The notes under the pieces were generated by a model. The model made no database searches and was not told the origin of the DNA. It saw only the letters and a program-made list of their open reading frames with translations. A stretch of 64,000 nt of DNA from positions 2,974,001 through 3,038,000 of the forward strand of contig JAJEKV010000026.1 of the NCBI GenBank assembly GCA_021234155.1, read 5' to 3'. Shown piece by piece: positions 11,783 through 22,353 of the stretch; position 1 is the stretch's first letter; each line of letters opens with the position of its first letter. This DNA is from Isoetes taiwanensis (taxonomy: Eukaryota; Streptophyta; Lycopodiopsida; Isoetales; Isoetaceae). The position numbers and the translations under genes are program-made.

Positions 11783-14700
11783 CAAATCTATCTTTTAAAT
11801 TTGGTTTTTCCGGTTTAGAGAAAAACTTTTTGGATTTTTTTTTTAACTAATTTCCTAAAGGTTTTTGAACTTTTGAATGCCGGGAAAAAAACCCGATTAT
11901 CCAAAAATCGAGAGAAAGCCCGAGATTTTTTTCCCATGTGATTTTGGTTTTAGTTCCGATGTTTTCGATCTCTTTCTATTCTTATCTGATTCCACTTGGC
12001 GATTGATTGCAATGCGACGATTGCTCAAAGCTCAAGGTTTCTCACCTCAGAAAGACCTCTGTGCAACATGATCTCCCAGTTCTCAGGGGATAACATATTG
12101 TTTTTCGATTGTAAGTCGCCGATCTTTCTTAGCTTCTGCGGTAAATCTTTCTTTTGTTTGAATTCAAGTCTTCCACATTTTGGTCTGTTCTTTCTTTACC
12201 CTTTATCAATTCAACGACAGAGGTATTTCTATCGTGAAGAGGATCTTGAGCTTGATTTATATGGCTCGACTAGGTTTGACGCCATGCAAGAGAACTTATT
12301 ATGCAATGAACAGTTTTGTATAAATTTCTGAAATGGGTCTCGAGGATTTTGATGGCAGTTTCGATGGGTCAGAGGATGGGTGGAATAAAATCATGTCTAT
12401 TTGTCATGCGACCTGAAAATTGCAAGCATCGCAGGTGTATCTTCTTTTGGGTGTGCCTGATTCTCCTCCCAACAAGCAGGGATAGGGATGCATCAAGTTT
12501 AAAATTGGTTTCTGTTTGCCCTAAATCGGCCACTACAGGCATGATTGATGCTACAGGCCATTAGGGACACAGCTCAATTAGAGGGCATCCTGCCCTTATC
12601 ATGGTTGGGAATATGTCGCAAATCAAAAAAATGAGAGATGAAGCCTTTGATACTGGCTTCAATGAAATTAGCCATGATATTGTACAAGATCATCTTCTGC
12701 CTGACCGTAAGTTTTATGCTGATAAATATGGTGATATGGTTTGGCTACGTTACCGAGAATCTATTTACAAGATTTGGATATGGTTTCCCATTTCAAGAGT
12801 GTGCATGCTTGCCAATTGTCCAGAATTTTGAAATTGGGGGATTGTATGCCTCCGTATGGTGATTAGAGTAGAGTCACAGAGCTGGCACTCCAACAAGAAT
12901 TCGAGCCCATTATGGTTGGGGGTTTTTTTTTTGCTCTTTTTGTCCATGCTTGAAACGGTTTGCTATGCCGATTCTCTTCATAATAACATCATTTAACAGA
13001 ATTTTGTTGAACAGTGATGGTTGAGGATTTTCGTGCAGAGCCTCTTTGTGTACTTCGGCAGATATGCAGTAACTGAATCTTGGGTTGTTTATGCAGACCT
13101 CCAATGATAATCTGGCGTCTTTATCTTTGTGCATCTGGATCTATCAAGACCATAAATTCTAGCTGCGAATCATGAAGTCGGTACACCATAAGGCCTAAGC
13201 TAAGATTAAGGTAAGAATTCAAACAGAATGCTTCGCTTCTTGCAGATAAGATTTATTCTGACATGTTGAAGCTTGGAACTGGCATCAAAAAGCTATATGC
13301 ATGCCCTCCACTGTATGATCCCAAAATTTATACATGGTTATAATTGTCATCTTTCCATTGCTGTATGCTTATGAAGAGCAGCTAATGCAGATTTTATGGA
13401 TGCAACAATCATCATCCTTGAAGTCGCTATTGAAATGAGATCCTGACCAGGTAAATGTTCATATAAACTTTTCATAATTTAAGGATTTATTCATAGTAAA
13501 CAGAACCTTGAACTCCATATTAACTTCTTCTTTTCACAGAAGTCAAATACTATTTGTTCCGTTTACTTATTTTGAGTTCATTTTCAAACATGCCCTTTGG
13601 TTTCTCAGAGATTTTAAGGTTTGGTTAATTCCATGAGAGTACCGTTGTCTTTCATGATGGATACATCACCATACCCCAGGGCTTGCTTGCTAGAACTCTT
13701 CAAGTGTAAAAGAGTCTTTTCATTTAAACCATTGTCTTTCATGATGGATACATCACCATATCCCGGGGCTTGCTTGCTAGAACTCTTCAAGTGTAAAAGA
13801 GTCTTTTCATTTAACAAAATATTTGCGCAGTTGCTATATTTCTTCACCTGCTTGAGCACATATATGAGTTAGATTAGATTGAAGTTTTCATGCTGGAGCA
13901 TCAACATATGGGAGTCTTCCTTCAAATCAAGCAATAGATATTTTGTCCTATTTGTGCTGATGGCAATGCTCCTTTGAGTTGTGTGTCGAATCATACCTCC
14001 CTAATTTATTCTTGGCCGTGGATCTGATATTGCATACCAACTTGCATATGACATCATGGATTGCTGGAACAGTTACATCTTCCTCTGACTATTTGCAGAT
14101 ACAAACATGAAAAGAAAGTTATCGAAAGGGTCTGAGTTTAACAATTTTCATTTTCAGGTATGGTCTACAAACATCTAGATCATCTCAGTTTCAGGTTTTG
14201 AATAGATCCATAGTTGGTTGTACATCATGAAATGTTTGCAGTAACAAAATCCTGTTATCACATGATATTTTTGTCTGCCATAGTAGTCTTCTTCTATGCC
14301 TTTATTAATTAGAGTATAAAGGCTCGCCTTGCGCCTTCCGCCTTCCGCCTTGCCAACATGGATGATGCTTTCCTTATGCGTTTCTAATGCGAAATTTCAT
14401 GTTTACGGCGTGTATTCATGACCAATCTTATGATCTTACGAGAGTATATGCACACTGATCCACATCATCTGACTTGCGAATAGAAATCTTAATCAAGAAC
14501 ATGATGTCAAAGGTATCATTCTGCATATTCTTTCCTTCCTTGAATTGAGCATCTTTAGTCACCTGTTTTGAGTAGGAAAAAACAAATGAGATTGGCGACT
14601 ACCTTTATACAAGCTGTCATTTACAAGATGCATTTAGTATTAATTGAATGCCCTTTTTGTTCAACATTATCTGTAAAAGTAGTTCCTAATTCCTCCATTG

Positions 14701-15667
14701 CTTACCTTCATCTGTTAGGTTAATCTGTAGTTCCATCTTCAGCTGTTTGGATGGAATACAAATTGGACAGTAGAATGGGGAAAGAAAGATAACGGCATTA
14801 CCCCGACTATTACATCATTATTCCTAAAAAATATCTGAACAGACTATATTATTCTTGCTGCCTTCTTTGAGCAAGTAGGATGACTAGAACCATTTTTCCC
14901 CCGTTTGGTATGTGGCCATTGCTTTCTTAGCATGCTTTATTGAGGAACTTAGGAAGGTTACCCGGAGTGTCTTTGTGGATTATTTATACGCAAGCCAGGA
15001 ATAATTCATAGCGAGGATTTAGAGTATAACAAGAAAGATAACCCTATGTTACATGTGTCAAATTGCACTATATGAAAAGTATTAACACAATTTAACGACA
15101 TTCTTTTGTGGAGATCCAAATTATTTCATATCTTATTTGTAGGTTTGAGATTGTTCTAATGTATTCTGGCTTGCTTCAATGACGCAGGCTCCAGTTAAAA
15201 TAATGTGTTTCAGGAAATGCAGAGCATGTCAACTGTTGCTGGGTGCAAAAGGAGGTCAAACAGGACTTTTCCATCCCCAAAGAAATGCAAACGAAGTGTG
15301 TACAAAACATACATTCATCCTTTTAATCTCTCAATAGTTAATAGTATAACCTAATATTCTGAGTAATGGTGGTCCTAGAAGAAAAGGTTCAACTGTAAAG
15401 TCTTCAGTTGTAGAGATGAAGCCTTCCCAACCTCCACATGTGCAACCTGATTTCTCCTATAATAAAGATATTCTTATTCAAGTTTCTTGAAAATCCAATG
15501 TGCAATCCTCAGGCCACATGGCTATAAGGATTCATAAATAGCTCTGCCATTTTCTCAGCCAATTTGTAACAACTGTCCTCTTAGTTTTCCATCCGACTTA
15601 AGGTTTGTTACAACTATCCTCTTAAACTGTTTCTTTTCTTCATGGGTCTATGGGTCTTTTCTGTCAG
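11783..15667. other. Insert interior, no intact gene
   Basis: Short frames occur (for example 12601-12831 plus, with DEAFDTGFNEISHDIVQDHL) that look more protein-like than background and could be a captured exon, but I do not recognise the family. The rest is T-rich, with scattered GT/AG pairs suggesting former introns. Confidence 0.35.
13643..13814. repeat. Tandem duplication of about 85-89 bp
   Basis: TTGTCTTTCATGATGGATAC through AAGAGTCTTTTCATTTAA occurs twice head-to-tail (about 13643-13731 and 13732-13814) with two or three differences. The open frames on both strands here are by-products of the repeat. Confidence 0.85.
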
Positions 15668-15886
15668 ACAGGAATTTGAGTGGAACAATATCATCCAGCA
15701 TTTCTCAGTTGACAAATTTGATAGAACTGTAAGGTTAATCTAACTCAAATGGACCCCTGAAATATGTATTCATCGATCTCACACATTTGTTCGATCTCAC
15801 ATCTTGGCTCATCTGGCAGGTCACTTGATGGAAACAATCTGACAGGGACAAATACCAGATTTCAGCTCACTTACCTCTCTGCAAAA
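15668..15886 (+). pseudogene. Captured LRR exons (receptor-kinase type), fragments
   Basis: 15668-15728 reads RNLSGTISSSISQLTNLIEL between a CAG acceptor and a GTAAGG donor. 15820-15886 follows an acceptor and reads SLDGNNLTGT then LTYLS. Both match the LxGNxLxGxIPxxxxxLxxL repeat of plant leucine-rich-repeat receptor-like kinases, in which single LRR exons near 70 bp are usual. The repeats lack conserved positions (IP replaced by IS and NT), and no kinase domain is visible, so these are dead fragments carried in the insert. Confidence 0.55.
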
Positions 15887-16966
15887 GTTGTACGTCTAGA
15901 ATATTGCAATTTATTGAGTGAACAAGTTTATACAGTGCATCCTCAGGTAGGCACAAGGTTGTGAACCGTGTTCTTGACACAATATATGATGGCACCTTCG
16001 AACAATAATAAGTCGAAATGGATCAATTCCACAATCACTTGCTCAACTCACACCCTAACCCAACCTGTCGTGGGACTTCCAATTTAACATTTTTTTTTTG
16101 CTCATTAATAATGTGGAATCTCTTATTTGGTTTCTTTGATGGAAACAATGATACTTGCAAAACAATCAGCTCACCGAAAGATCCCCAAGGATTGCTCAAT
16201 AAACAAGGTCTAGACTTCAAGTACGCTTACATTTGCAATCTTTGGTTAAAATTCAAAAATAGAATTAAGAAGCAAAATGCTGAAAAGTTATTAATAATAT
16301 CAAGAAAGCAAAGGATATGTCACTTGATGACAATCACTGCTATTTTTTATTCTTGAATCCTACGTACATGTGTTTGCTAACTTTCATAAGCCTGAAGTAG
16401 AGATGATTCACAGGCATGGTGATAGCAGGCTTTAAATTGATTGAAAGTGGTGCCAAACAAAGACTGCAAATGGTGGCAATGTAATAATGAAGCCTTAACC
16501 TGCGAAAATCAGATGTTCAATTGCCATATGATATTCATGTTTCAAGGCAGTAAATTCAGCATCCTTTCTGGCTGCGTATCCTTCTATGTCTGGATTAAGT
16601 GAAGAAGTGTGAGCAGAATAGATATGACGTAGTATTTCTTCAACCTTCAATGATTTGCAATTCATGTTGGTGATTTGGTTGTATTTTTGAAGGTCTATTG
16701 TTGTTGGCCTGTTCACGATGTTGTCACTGCCAGTTTGATGAAAAGGAAGAGCAACACTTAATTTTTTGCTTCTACATGGAGCTCATATCCTTGAATCATT
16801 AAATTATATTGCTTTCTTCTAATCTCGAACTCTAATCTTTCCTGGATGGTGCTACCTTGGTTTCGAAGGCTTAAGCTTGGCATGCCGATAAGATGCTACT
16901 TGCAGCAATCCAAGGGCATGCATTACAGTGACATTTGAATGGTCGTATAGATGGGCGGTTCACATG

Positions 16967-17093
16967 ACAAAGATCCTTTGCATTGCAAAGATTGGGCCTT
17001 AATATTATGATAGATTAACATCACATTATAACAAAGATCCCTTGCATTGCAAACATTGGGCTTTAATATTACGATAGATTAACATCACATTGT
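16967..17093. repeat. Tandem duplication of about 63 bp
   Basis: ACAAAGATCCTTTGCATTGC...AGATTAACATCACATTAT (16967-17029) is repeated at 17030-17093 with a few changes. A smaller direct duplication (TGTAGTATAGTGGGGTCTTA) lies at about 17328-17384. Confidence 0.8.
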
Positions 17094-18048
17094 GCTATAT
17101 GCAACAATAACAAGTATCACATGATTTAGCCTTATCTATTCCTTATTTGCAATTTCATCATGTCTTGCCTGTGTACTATTTTGGTGTGGTTGCCCCATAA
17201 TTACAACTTAAATACAACTTAATACTTCTACGGTAGACCTTACACTAAAACAGATAACTTCATTTAAATGAAAATTGAGTTTAACAATTATAATGTCTAG
17301 ATGAACACAAACCATAAACAATAAAAAATGTAGTATAGTGGGGTCTTACCTTAATAAAAATTGTAGTATAGTGGGGTCTTACCTTTACACATGTGGACAT
17401 ATGACAAGTGGCTCTCAACTAACGTCGACTGCAGCGGGCCACGCTCCTCCACTTCAAATACACCTATACAATAATGTTGATCATGAGCTATGCGTTCGCC
17501 TATTGCATGTTGCCTTGAGGATTAAAGTCCAATGCTATGATCAATTGGAGGATTGCACTTTGTAGATATACACCTCAGGCCATTAGGAAAACTCAATACA
17601 ATAAAAATGCTTTATAGACACTACATCATTGCATTTTCCATGTTATGAATGGAAAACTTATTAAGATCTCTCACAAATCTCCTCATTTCAACTCCACATA
17701 CTTCACTATAATATATTGTGATTTATATGGTTTATGCCCTTAGTAATTGTTAGTACAAATGTCCACCTCCCCTGCCTCACCTCCTACCAACAAAAACATG
17801 AGATAAATGCTTCCACTAATATCTACATAACGTTTACAAGATTATACAATGCTTTATCACCACTTATGTAAGTATATATTTTTCTTCATTATAATCCTAT
17901 AGTTTCCAATCTAGGAATATCTCTTTTTCCATATGCGGAAGGGTTGGAATTTGCCAGCCCAATGTGGATCATCTTTGTGGATTGCTCCTTCCATTCCTCT
18001 CACATATATCTAGGCATTGTACATATGGCTACAGAGAATTGTATTTAT

Positions 18049-18077
18049 GCCCGGCAACGCCGGGCACCCGTTACTAG
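18049..18077 (+). mobile_element. Helitron 3' terminus
   Basis: A 7-bp GC stem GCCCGGC / GCCGGGC with a 3-nt AAC loop (18049-18065) is followed eight bases later by CTAG (18074-18077) and then T. A short GC hairpin just upstream of CTRR, with insertion before T, is the canonical Helitron 3' end. No Rep-helicase frame lies upstream, so any Helitron ending here is non-autonomous. A matching 5' TC terminus was not identified; one candidate is near 11787. Confidence 0.65.
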
Positions 18078-18417
18078 TTTAAATTAAAATCCCCCTTAAA
18101 CCCCCTTTGGTTTGGGTGCATATTCACACGGGGGGTTACGTAGGGCAGCGAGAGCCCTTAAAATATATACATAATACATGTACAAAATTGACATCATTAA
18201 GTACATTCTCTCAAACCTTATAGTATTTTGCAAACCTTAATATACAGTATACAAAAACTTGTACATGCATACCCCATAAACGAGGATCGCTATGTACGGT
18301 CCAGATCTTAGAATAAAGGGCAAATATGCCCATCCGACAGCTCTCGTTGCCCGGAGTAACCCCCTGTGTGAATATGCACCCAAACCAAAAGGGGTTTAAG
18401 GGGGATTTTAATTTAAA
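18078..18417. mobile_element. Hairpin MITE of about 340 bp
   Basis: The arms TTTAAATTAAAATCCCCC...GGTTTGGGTGCATATTCACA and their reverse complement (ending GGGATTTTAATTTAAA at 18417) pair over about 65 bp. A second short inverted pair follows (GGCAGCGAGAGCC / GACAGCTCTCGTTGCC). The middle is AT-rich non-coding DNA. The left end directly abuts the Helitron terminus and the right end lies four bases from the 226-bp inverted repeat, so target duplications are obscured. Confidence 0.7.
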
Positions 18418-18421
18418 CGTC

Positions 18422-18647
18422 TTAAATGCAATGGTTTATGTTAATAATGTTAATGGTAGTTGTGTGTTGATTGTTATATTAAAACAAATTTTGGGCCCTT
18501 CGGGCCCTAACTAAAGCAAACATAGGTAAACTTTATGGGCCTAAATATTAATTACTAAAAAGCACAATAACACGAAGACAAACAAATTATTTCCATGGCA
18601 AATAGATTCAATTGATGATTGCATGTATGCATTCTTATATATATGGC
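18422..18647 (-). repeat. 226-bp inverted repeat, right copy
   Basis: This is the reverse complement of 11557-11782 with about one mismatch. Its outer end at 18647 coincides with the point where copia gag resumes, so it forms the right junction of the composite insert. Confidence 0.85.
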
Positions 18648-18654
18648 ATGCTTA

Positions 18655-18925
18655 TATACTTCGGCATCAACAAGAATGGAATCTTTAAGACCATAAAGTA
18701 TCATGCCTCAAGCAACCTGATCTTTATCATCCCAATCTTCTACTTCTTTACGCCATGCATCATACTGAGGTCCTTGTGTCAAAAGAACCCCAGGCATACT
18801 TTCAGGTTGCAGAGAACGCGCCACCGCTCCTAACACAACATCAATAACTTTGTCATTTCGAAGTACAATCTTGTTTTCCTCGCAGGATAACCTGTCCCAT
18901 CAAACACATAGAGTGTCCTTGTCCC
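18655..18925 (-). pseudogene. Copia gag N-terminal part
   Basis: The minus strand reads FDGTGYPARKTRLYFEM, then in the next frame VIDVVLGAVARSLQPESMPG and QYDAWRKEVEDWDDKDQVA, a stop, then GMILYGLKDSILVDAEVYKH. This is the standard start of a copia gag, and its last residues continue logically into VWEYLDKIY at 9527. One frameshift and one stop are present. Confidence 0.85.
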
Positions 18926-18950
18926 AGTCGCTCCACGTATGGAATCCGTT

Positions 18951-18966
18951 GCCGGCTCTGAGACCA
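18951..18966 (-). other. Copia primer-binding site (initiator Met tRNA type)
   Basis: On the minus strand, TGGTCTCAGAGCCGGC immediately follows the 5' LTR. It resembles the plant iMet primer site TGGTATCAGAGC with one change in the core. Confidence 0.8.
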
Positions 18967-19151
18967 TATTAAACAAATGAATAACAAGTAAATAACAAGA
19001 GGAGTTGCATATACAAGGTGATCACGTTAATGCTCTTCATGTAATACATATATCATGCCTAAAAGGCAAAGTATCTAATAATAAGAAAATAAAGATACTA
19101 ATAATAAATAATATCTAGATAATTGATGTGAGACCTAGAATGCCTCGAACT
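18967..19151 (-). repeat. Copia 5' LTR
   Basis: Partner of the LTR at 5290-5474. Its outer terminal base differs from the TG consensus (AGTTCG in place of TGTTCG on the minus strand). The XTH intron sequence follows immediately. Confidence 0.88.
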
Positions 19152-19248
19152 TACATTTCCCTGTTTTCTCCATGTTTATGTTTATACTCGTGTGATTTTG
19201 TCGTTGTTTTTGTTTTTTGTTCTCGAACTGAGTTATGTGAATTCCCAG

Positions 19249-19887
19249 ATGTCCTCAGAGACCAACAACCATGATGAACTAGATTTCAAATTTCTTGGGA
19301 ACACCTGAGGGCAGCTATACATTGTCCAAACCAACGTTTTTGCTAATGGAAAAGGTGATAGAGAGTAGAGAATATATCTGTGGTTTGATCCGACAAAAGA
19401 TTTTCACACTTATGGGTTCTTATAGAATCCTCAACAGATCATATAAGTTCCATTCTCCAAAAGACTATTTTTATGCATGCCCATAGTTTGTCTAACTTTT
19501 GGATTGCAACTCATATGCAGATTTTATGTGGATGATGTCCTCATAAGAGTGTATAAAAATAACAAGGCTTTTGGTGTTGATTTTCCTCTCAGTCAACCAA
19601 TGGGTATCCATTCCAGCCTCTGGAATGGAGATGACTAGGCAATTAGAGGTGGATTAGAGAAGATAAAATGGAACTATGCTCCATTTGTAGCATCTTACAA
19701 AGGGTTCAACATAGACGCATGCAAATGGAGTGGATCGGTGGATGCATGTGCCAATGCCAAAGGAGATTGGTGGAGGCAACAGGCATATCAGACCACTAGT
19801 TCATCTACAGAACTACATGATATATGATTATTGCAGGGATACGCTCGCTTTTCCACCACTAAGATGCCTCTAGAGTGTAAGCTCTGA
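19249..19887 (+). pseudogene. XTH pseudogene, exons 2 and 3
   Basis: After a CCCAG acceptor (19248), exon 2 (19249 to about 19444) reads HDELDFKFLGN, IVQTNVFANGKGD and LWFDPTKDFHTYGFL. Exon 3 starts at 19521 after GCAG and reads [31 protein letters not shown] and FVASYKGFNIDACKWSG, ending near 19887 with TTKMPLECKL. The GH16 catalytic motif should be HDEIDFEFLG; here the acid/base Glu is Lys. In-frame stops lie at 19306, 19366, 19423, 19636 and near 19825. Two of them replace conserved Trp and one replaces Gln. The exon 2 donor reads ATAAGT instead of GTAAGT. Exon 1 is 14 kb upstream beyond the copia element. Confidence 0.92.
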
Positions 19888-21116
19888 GGGAAGAGCACCA
19901 CAACCCAAACATTTTTTGCTTGTATTTAGGAAACCTTGCATTGACAACGGAGTATGATGCCTTGAATAAAACTGGGTTCGTGATCAATTTAGCTAGTTAT
20001 CTTGGTGAGGCTTATGCCTCACTTGACACCACTTGCTGTGAACTTCACGTTGGAGGGCATATTGATAGATAAGCCCTACAAACAAAAAGAAGATGCCTGA
20101 GTTCTATCAGCGCGATGACTAGTCTAGGGCTTCCTTGACATGCTTTTCAAAAAAGTACTAGCCATGGCTGATTGGGATCATCTTGGGTCAAATCCAAATA
20201 TGCGACTTATTATTCAAATAATAAGTTGAGGATCCAGTAGTTGAGGATCCGACCAGGGCACGGCTGAGATGCTAGAGCTGGAGTGGCTAGGAATGAATAG
20301 AAATTTTGTGACAGCTTGAGACCAAACTAATCAGGGATCCGGATTGGAAATTAGTTTTTGTTAAACTCTAGGACATCATAATAGTAGATGATGATGCTCT
20401 TAAGTGCTTCTATAATCGAGGTCTTGATTCCACCAAGTTATACTCTATTAGATTACTCAAGAAATGAGTTTTTCATCTTGAGTGGGTTGCAGTGGAGGTT
20501 AAATACGTGTACGTTATGTTTGTTGTACTTAAAGAGCATACCACGTACTTATTCATTTTGTGCAAAAAATAAGAAAAAAACAATGTCTATTGTTTAATGT
20601 AAGCATACGGTACGTATGTAACAAGTACGATACATACTTTATAAGTACGGTACATTTTATGGTTATTTTTCAAAAAACAAAGGTTGTAGTATGCACTGTA
20701 TATATTTATAGTACTATATAAGTATCGTAGGTGTACTTTAAACAACTTTTAACGTACTTTGGTACGTTAAACTGGCCCTTACGTTACCCCATATTGTACG
20801 TTGTATATGTACTATACATGTACAATATGAAAAGTACGGTACTACACTGGTGGGTTGGCCGCTGATATGACAATCCCAAGGATTCATATATATATATTTA
20901 ATATGCCATCTGCGAAGATGGGGTCAGGTTAAAATCCATGATTTACCACTTTTATAATAGAAAACCCCTTTTCATACTCGTATCCATTCCTCTGCATGTA
21001 TACCCCATAAAATATTTTTACAAAGAAACTAGTAAACTTTTATATGTATTCTCCTCACATATTCAAATTTTTTTACATATTTGTATACATATTTTGTACC
21101 CCTTAGTATTTTTTAA
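19888..21116. other. Intergenic with a GTAC-rich patch
   Basis: No gene is recognised. Between about 20597 and 20850 the tetramer GTAC, or its near palindrome TACGTA, occurs more than a dozen times, often as GTACGGTAC or ATGTACTATACATGTAC. The rest is ordinary AT-rich sequence. Confidence 0.5.
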
Positions 21117-22353
21117 TTTTTTTTTTTTTTTTTTTTAACGACGACAATCTATTATCAAGAAAAATTAAGAGACATACAAGGGACCTGTGACATGGGACTC
21201 AAAACCTAGAGGACGAAATAGTCCACTAAGCAAAACCACTCATACACAGTATATACTCAAACTCCATGTGCCATCTTAATGACCTCATCACAATCAACAT
21301 GTTCTGCCACATCGAGATGATCATCATCAGACATCAAATTATCATGCCACTAAATAGAACCAGGCGGGATAGCCTCGTGAGATGACATAACAAACTTCTT
21401 TCTTGCTGCCTTCTTCCAATTGATCTGCTGCCATGACTCTTTTGTGCACAGAAGATTAGGACCATCAGCCATAACAACCTCAGAAACATGAGAGGAAGAA
21501 GCATCAACATGGAGAGAAGAATGAGCTACAGGTACAACTGATGGCACTAAGGATGGCACCATCGGAACTGGAATTAGAGCACCTTCCATGGACGAGGAAC
21601 GCAACACAACTGGTAAAGGTTGATCATGAATAGATGAAGAAGTAACAACGGGAGCTTGAACCTGAGAAGATGGTTGAACAAATGCCTGAGACGCACGAGT
21701 GCGTCGACGAAAGCTAGCAAAAGCCTCCTTGTCAGGAAATAGACGAGCTAATTCTGGACCGTTCAAAAGCTTAAGGTCCAACTTCTTATACCAAGGCCAC
21801 TTTTCACCACCATACAATCTGGTAAAGCCGAGTCCACTAGCATTGGAACACAAATCCTCGGACCGTTCATGATGGAATGTGAGATATGAACCCCAAGACC
21901 AGTTGCAATTGCAACTAGAAGTTGATGGGCTATTAGATCAGGAGGAAGATTAGGTATCGAGAATCAGCAAGGCATCTTTAATGCGCAAACCATATTTGAT
22001 GTAAACCCAGGAGAGTAATACTGATACATCATATACTCCCCACCGAGTGTATCAATCCCTCTTGATACCAAAGAGTCCACTGCGTCACTACTTTCAAACA
22101 TAATAGGAACAAAGTTTTTTGCCAACAACTTGATGGACTGAAAAGGAGGAAGTTGAAGGCGTCTCAAGAGCTGAGATAACCAAATATGGAACCGTGAAAA
22201 ATTCAAATAGCCAGCAGTAAAATATCCAAGGACTGCACATGAGGATAGGTTCTTAGCACACTTAATATGAGCTTGATGGTCCACCTCAACCACAGGAATA
22301 ACTAAGTCTATATTTGCGTATTTGTTGGGGTACATATATGCAAGCAAATGCTA
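21117..22353 (-). mobile_element. LINE-type relic with poly(A) tail
   Basis: A T-tract at 21117-21136 is the poly(A) tail of a minus-strand retroelement. Upstream of it on the minus strand is an ORF1-like protein region (21350-22347). No RT frame is present, so it is a deletion derivative or an ORF1-only copy. The flanks ACCCCTTAGTATT (21098-21110) and ACCCCTAAAAGTATT (near 22360) could be an eroded target duplication. Confidence 0.55.
21350..22347 (-). pseudogene. ORF1/gag-like protein with DUF4283-type domain
   Basis: The minus-strand frame 22347-21964 reads NFSRFHIWLSQLL, FVPIMFESSDAVDSLVSRG and YMMYQYYSPGF, resembling the DUF4283 domain (an RNA-binding-type fold in ORF1/gag of plant LINEs), where a short helix is followed by a strand ending in a 'W.pgF' segment. 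The next piece, in another frame, reads LPPDLIAHQLLVAIATGLG and NGPRICVPMLV, the usual second half. Then 21853-21350 gives GGEKWPWYKKLDLKLL and a low-complexity Ser/Val/Pro-rich C-terminus. At least two frameshifts or stops break it. The family match is by pattern only. Confidence 0.55.

Larger units (their letters stand above)
9528..18647. mobile_element. Composite 9.1-kb insert within copia gag
   Basis: Copia gag sequence stops at about 9528 and resumes at about 18648, so everything between is later DNA. It contains a promoter and leader-like segment (10299-10492), several tandem duplications, 226-bp inverted repeats (11557-11782 and 18422-18647), LRR-type exon fragments, a Helitron 3' terminus (18049-18077) and a hairpin MITE (18078-18417). 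There is no transposase, RT or helicase frame. The likeliest reading is a non-autonomous gene-capturing element (Helitron or Pack type) plus later insertions. The outer ends show neither matching termini nor a clear target duplication, so the mechanism is unresolved. Confidence 0.65.
5290..19151 (-). mobile_element. Ty1/copia LTR retrotransposon inserted in XTH
   Basis: A 185-bp sequence at 5290-5474 recurs in the same orientation at 18967-19151. Internal to the low-coordinate copy is a purine-rich tract (minus strand). Internal to the high-coordinate copy is a primer-binding site resembling the initiator-Met tRNA type (TGGTCTCAGAGCC). The minus strand between them carries gag, protease, integrase, RT and RNase H in copia order. 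The flanks TACAC (5285-5289) and TACAT (19152-19156) fit a 5-bp target duplication with one change. Without the 9.1-kb insert in gag, the element would be about 4.7 kb, a normal copia size. Reading frames are broken in several places, so it is not autonomous. Confidence 0.92.

Noticed and set aside
13614-13872. ORFs on both strands over the 85-bp tandem duplication
   Set aside because: Produced by duplication of a stop-free segment; no homology.
11557-18647. Mutator-like transposon with 226-bp TIRs
   Set aside because: No 9-bp target duplication at the two ends (TATTTGAAT against ATGCTTATA), no transposase, and the left arm continues a neighbouring tandem duplication.
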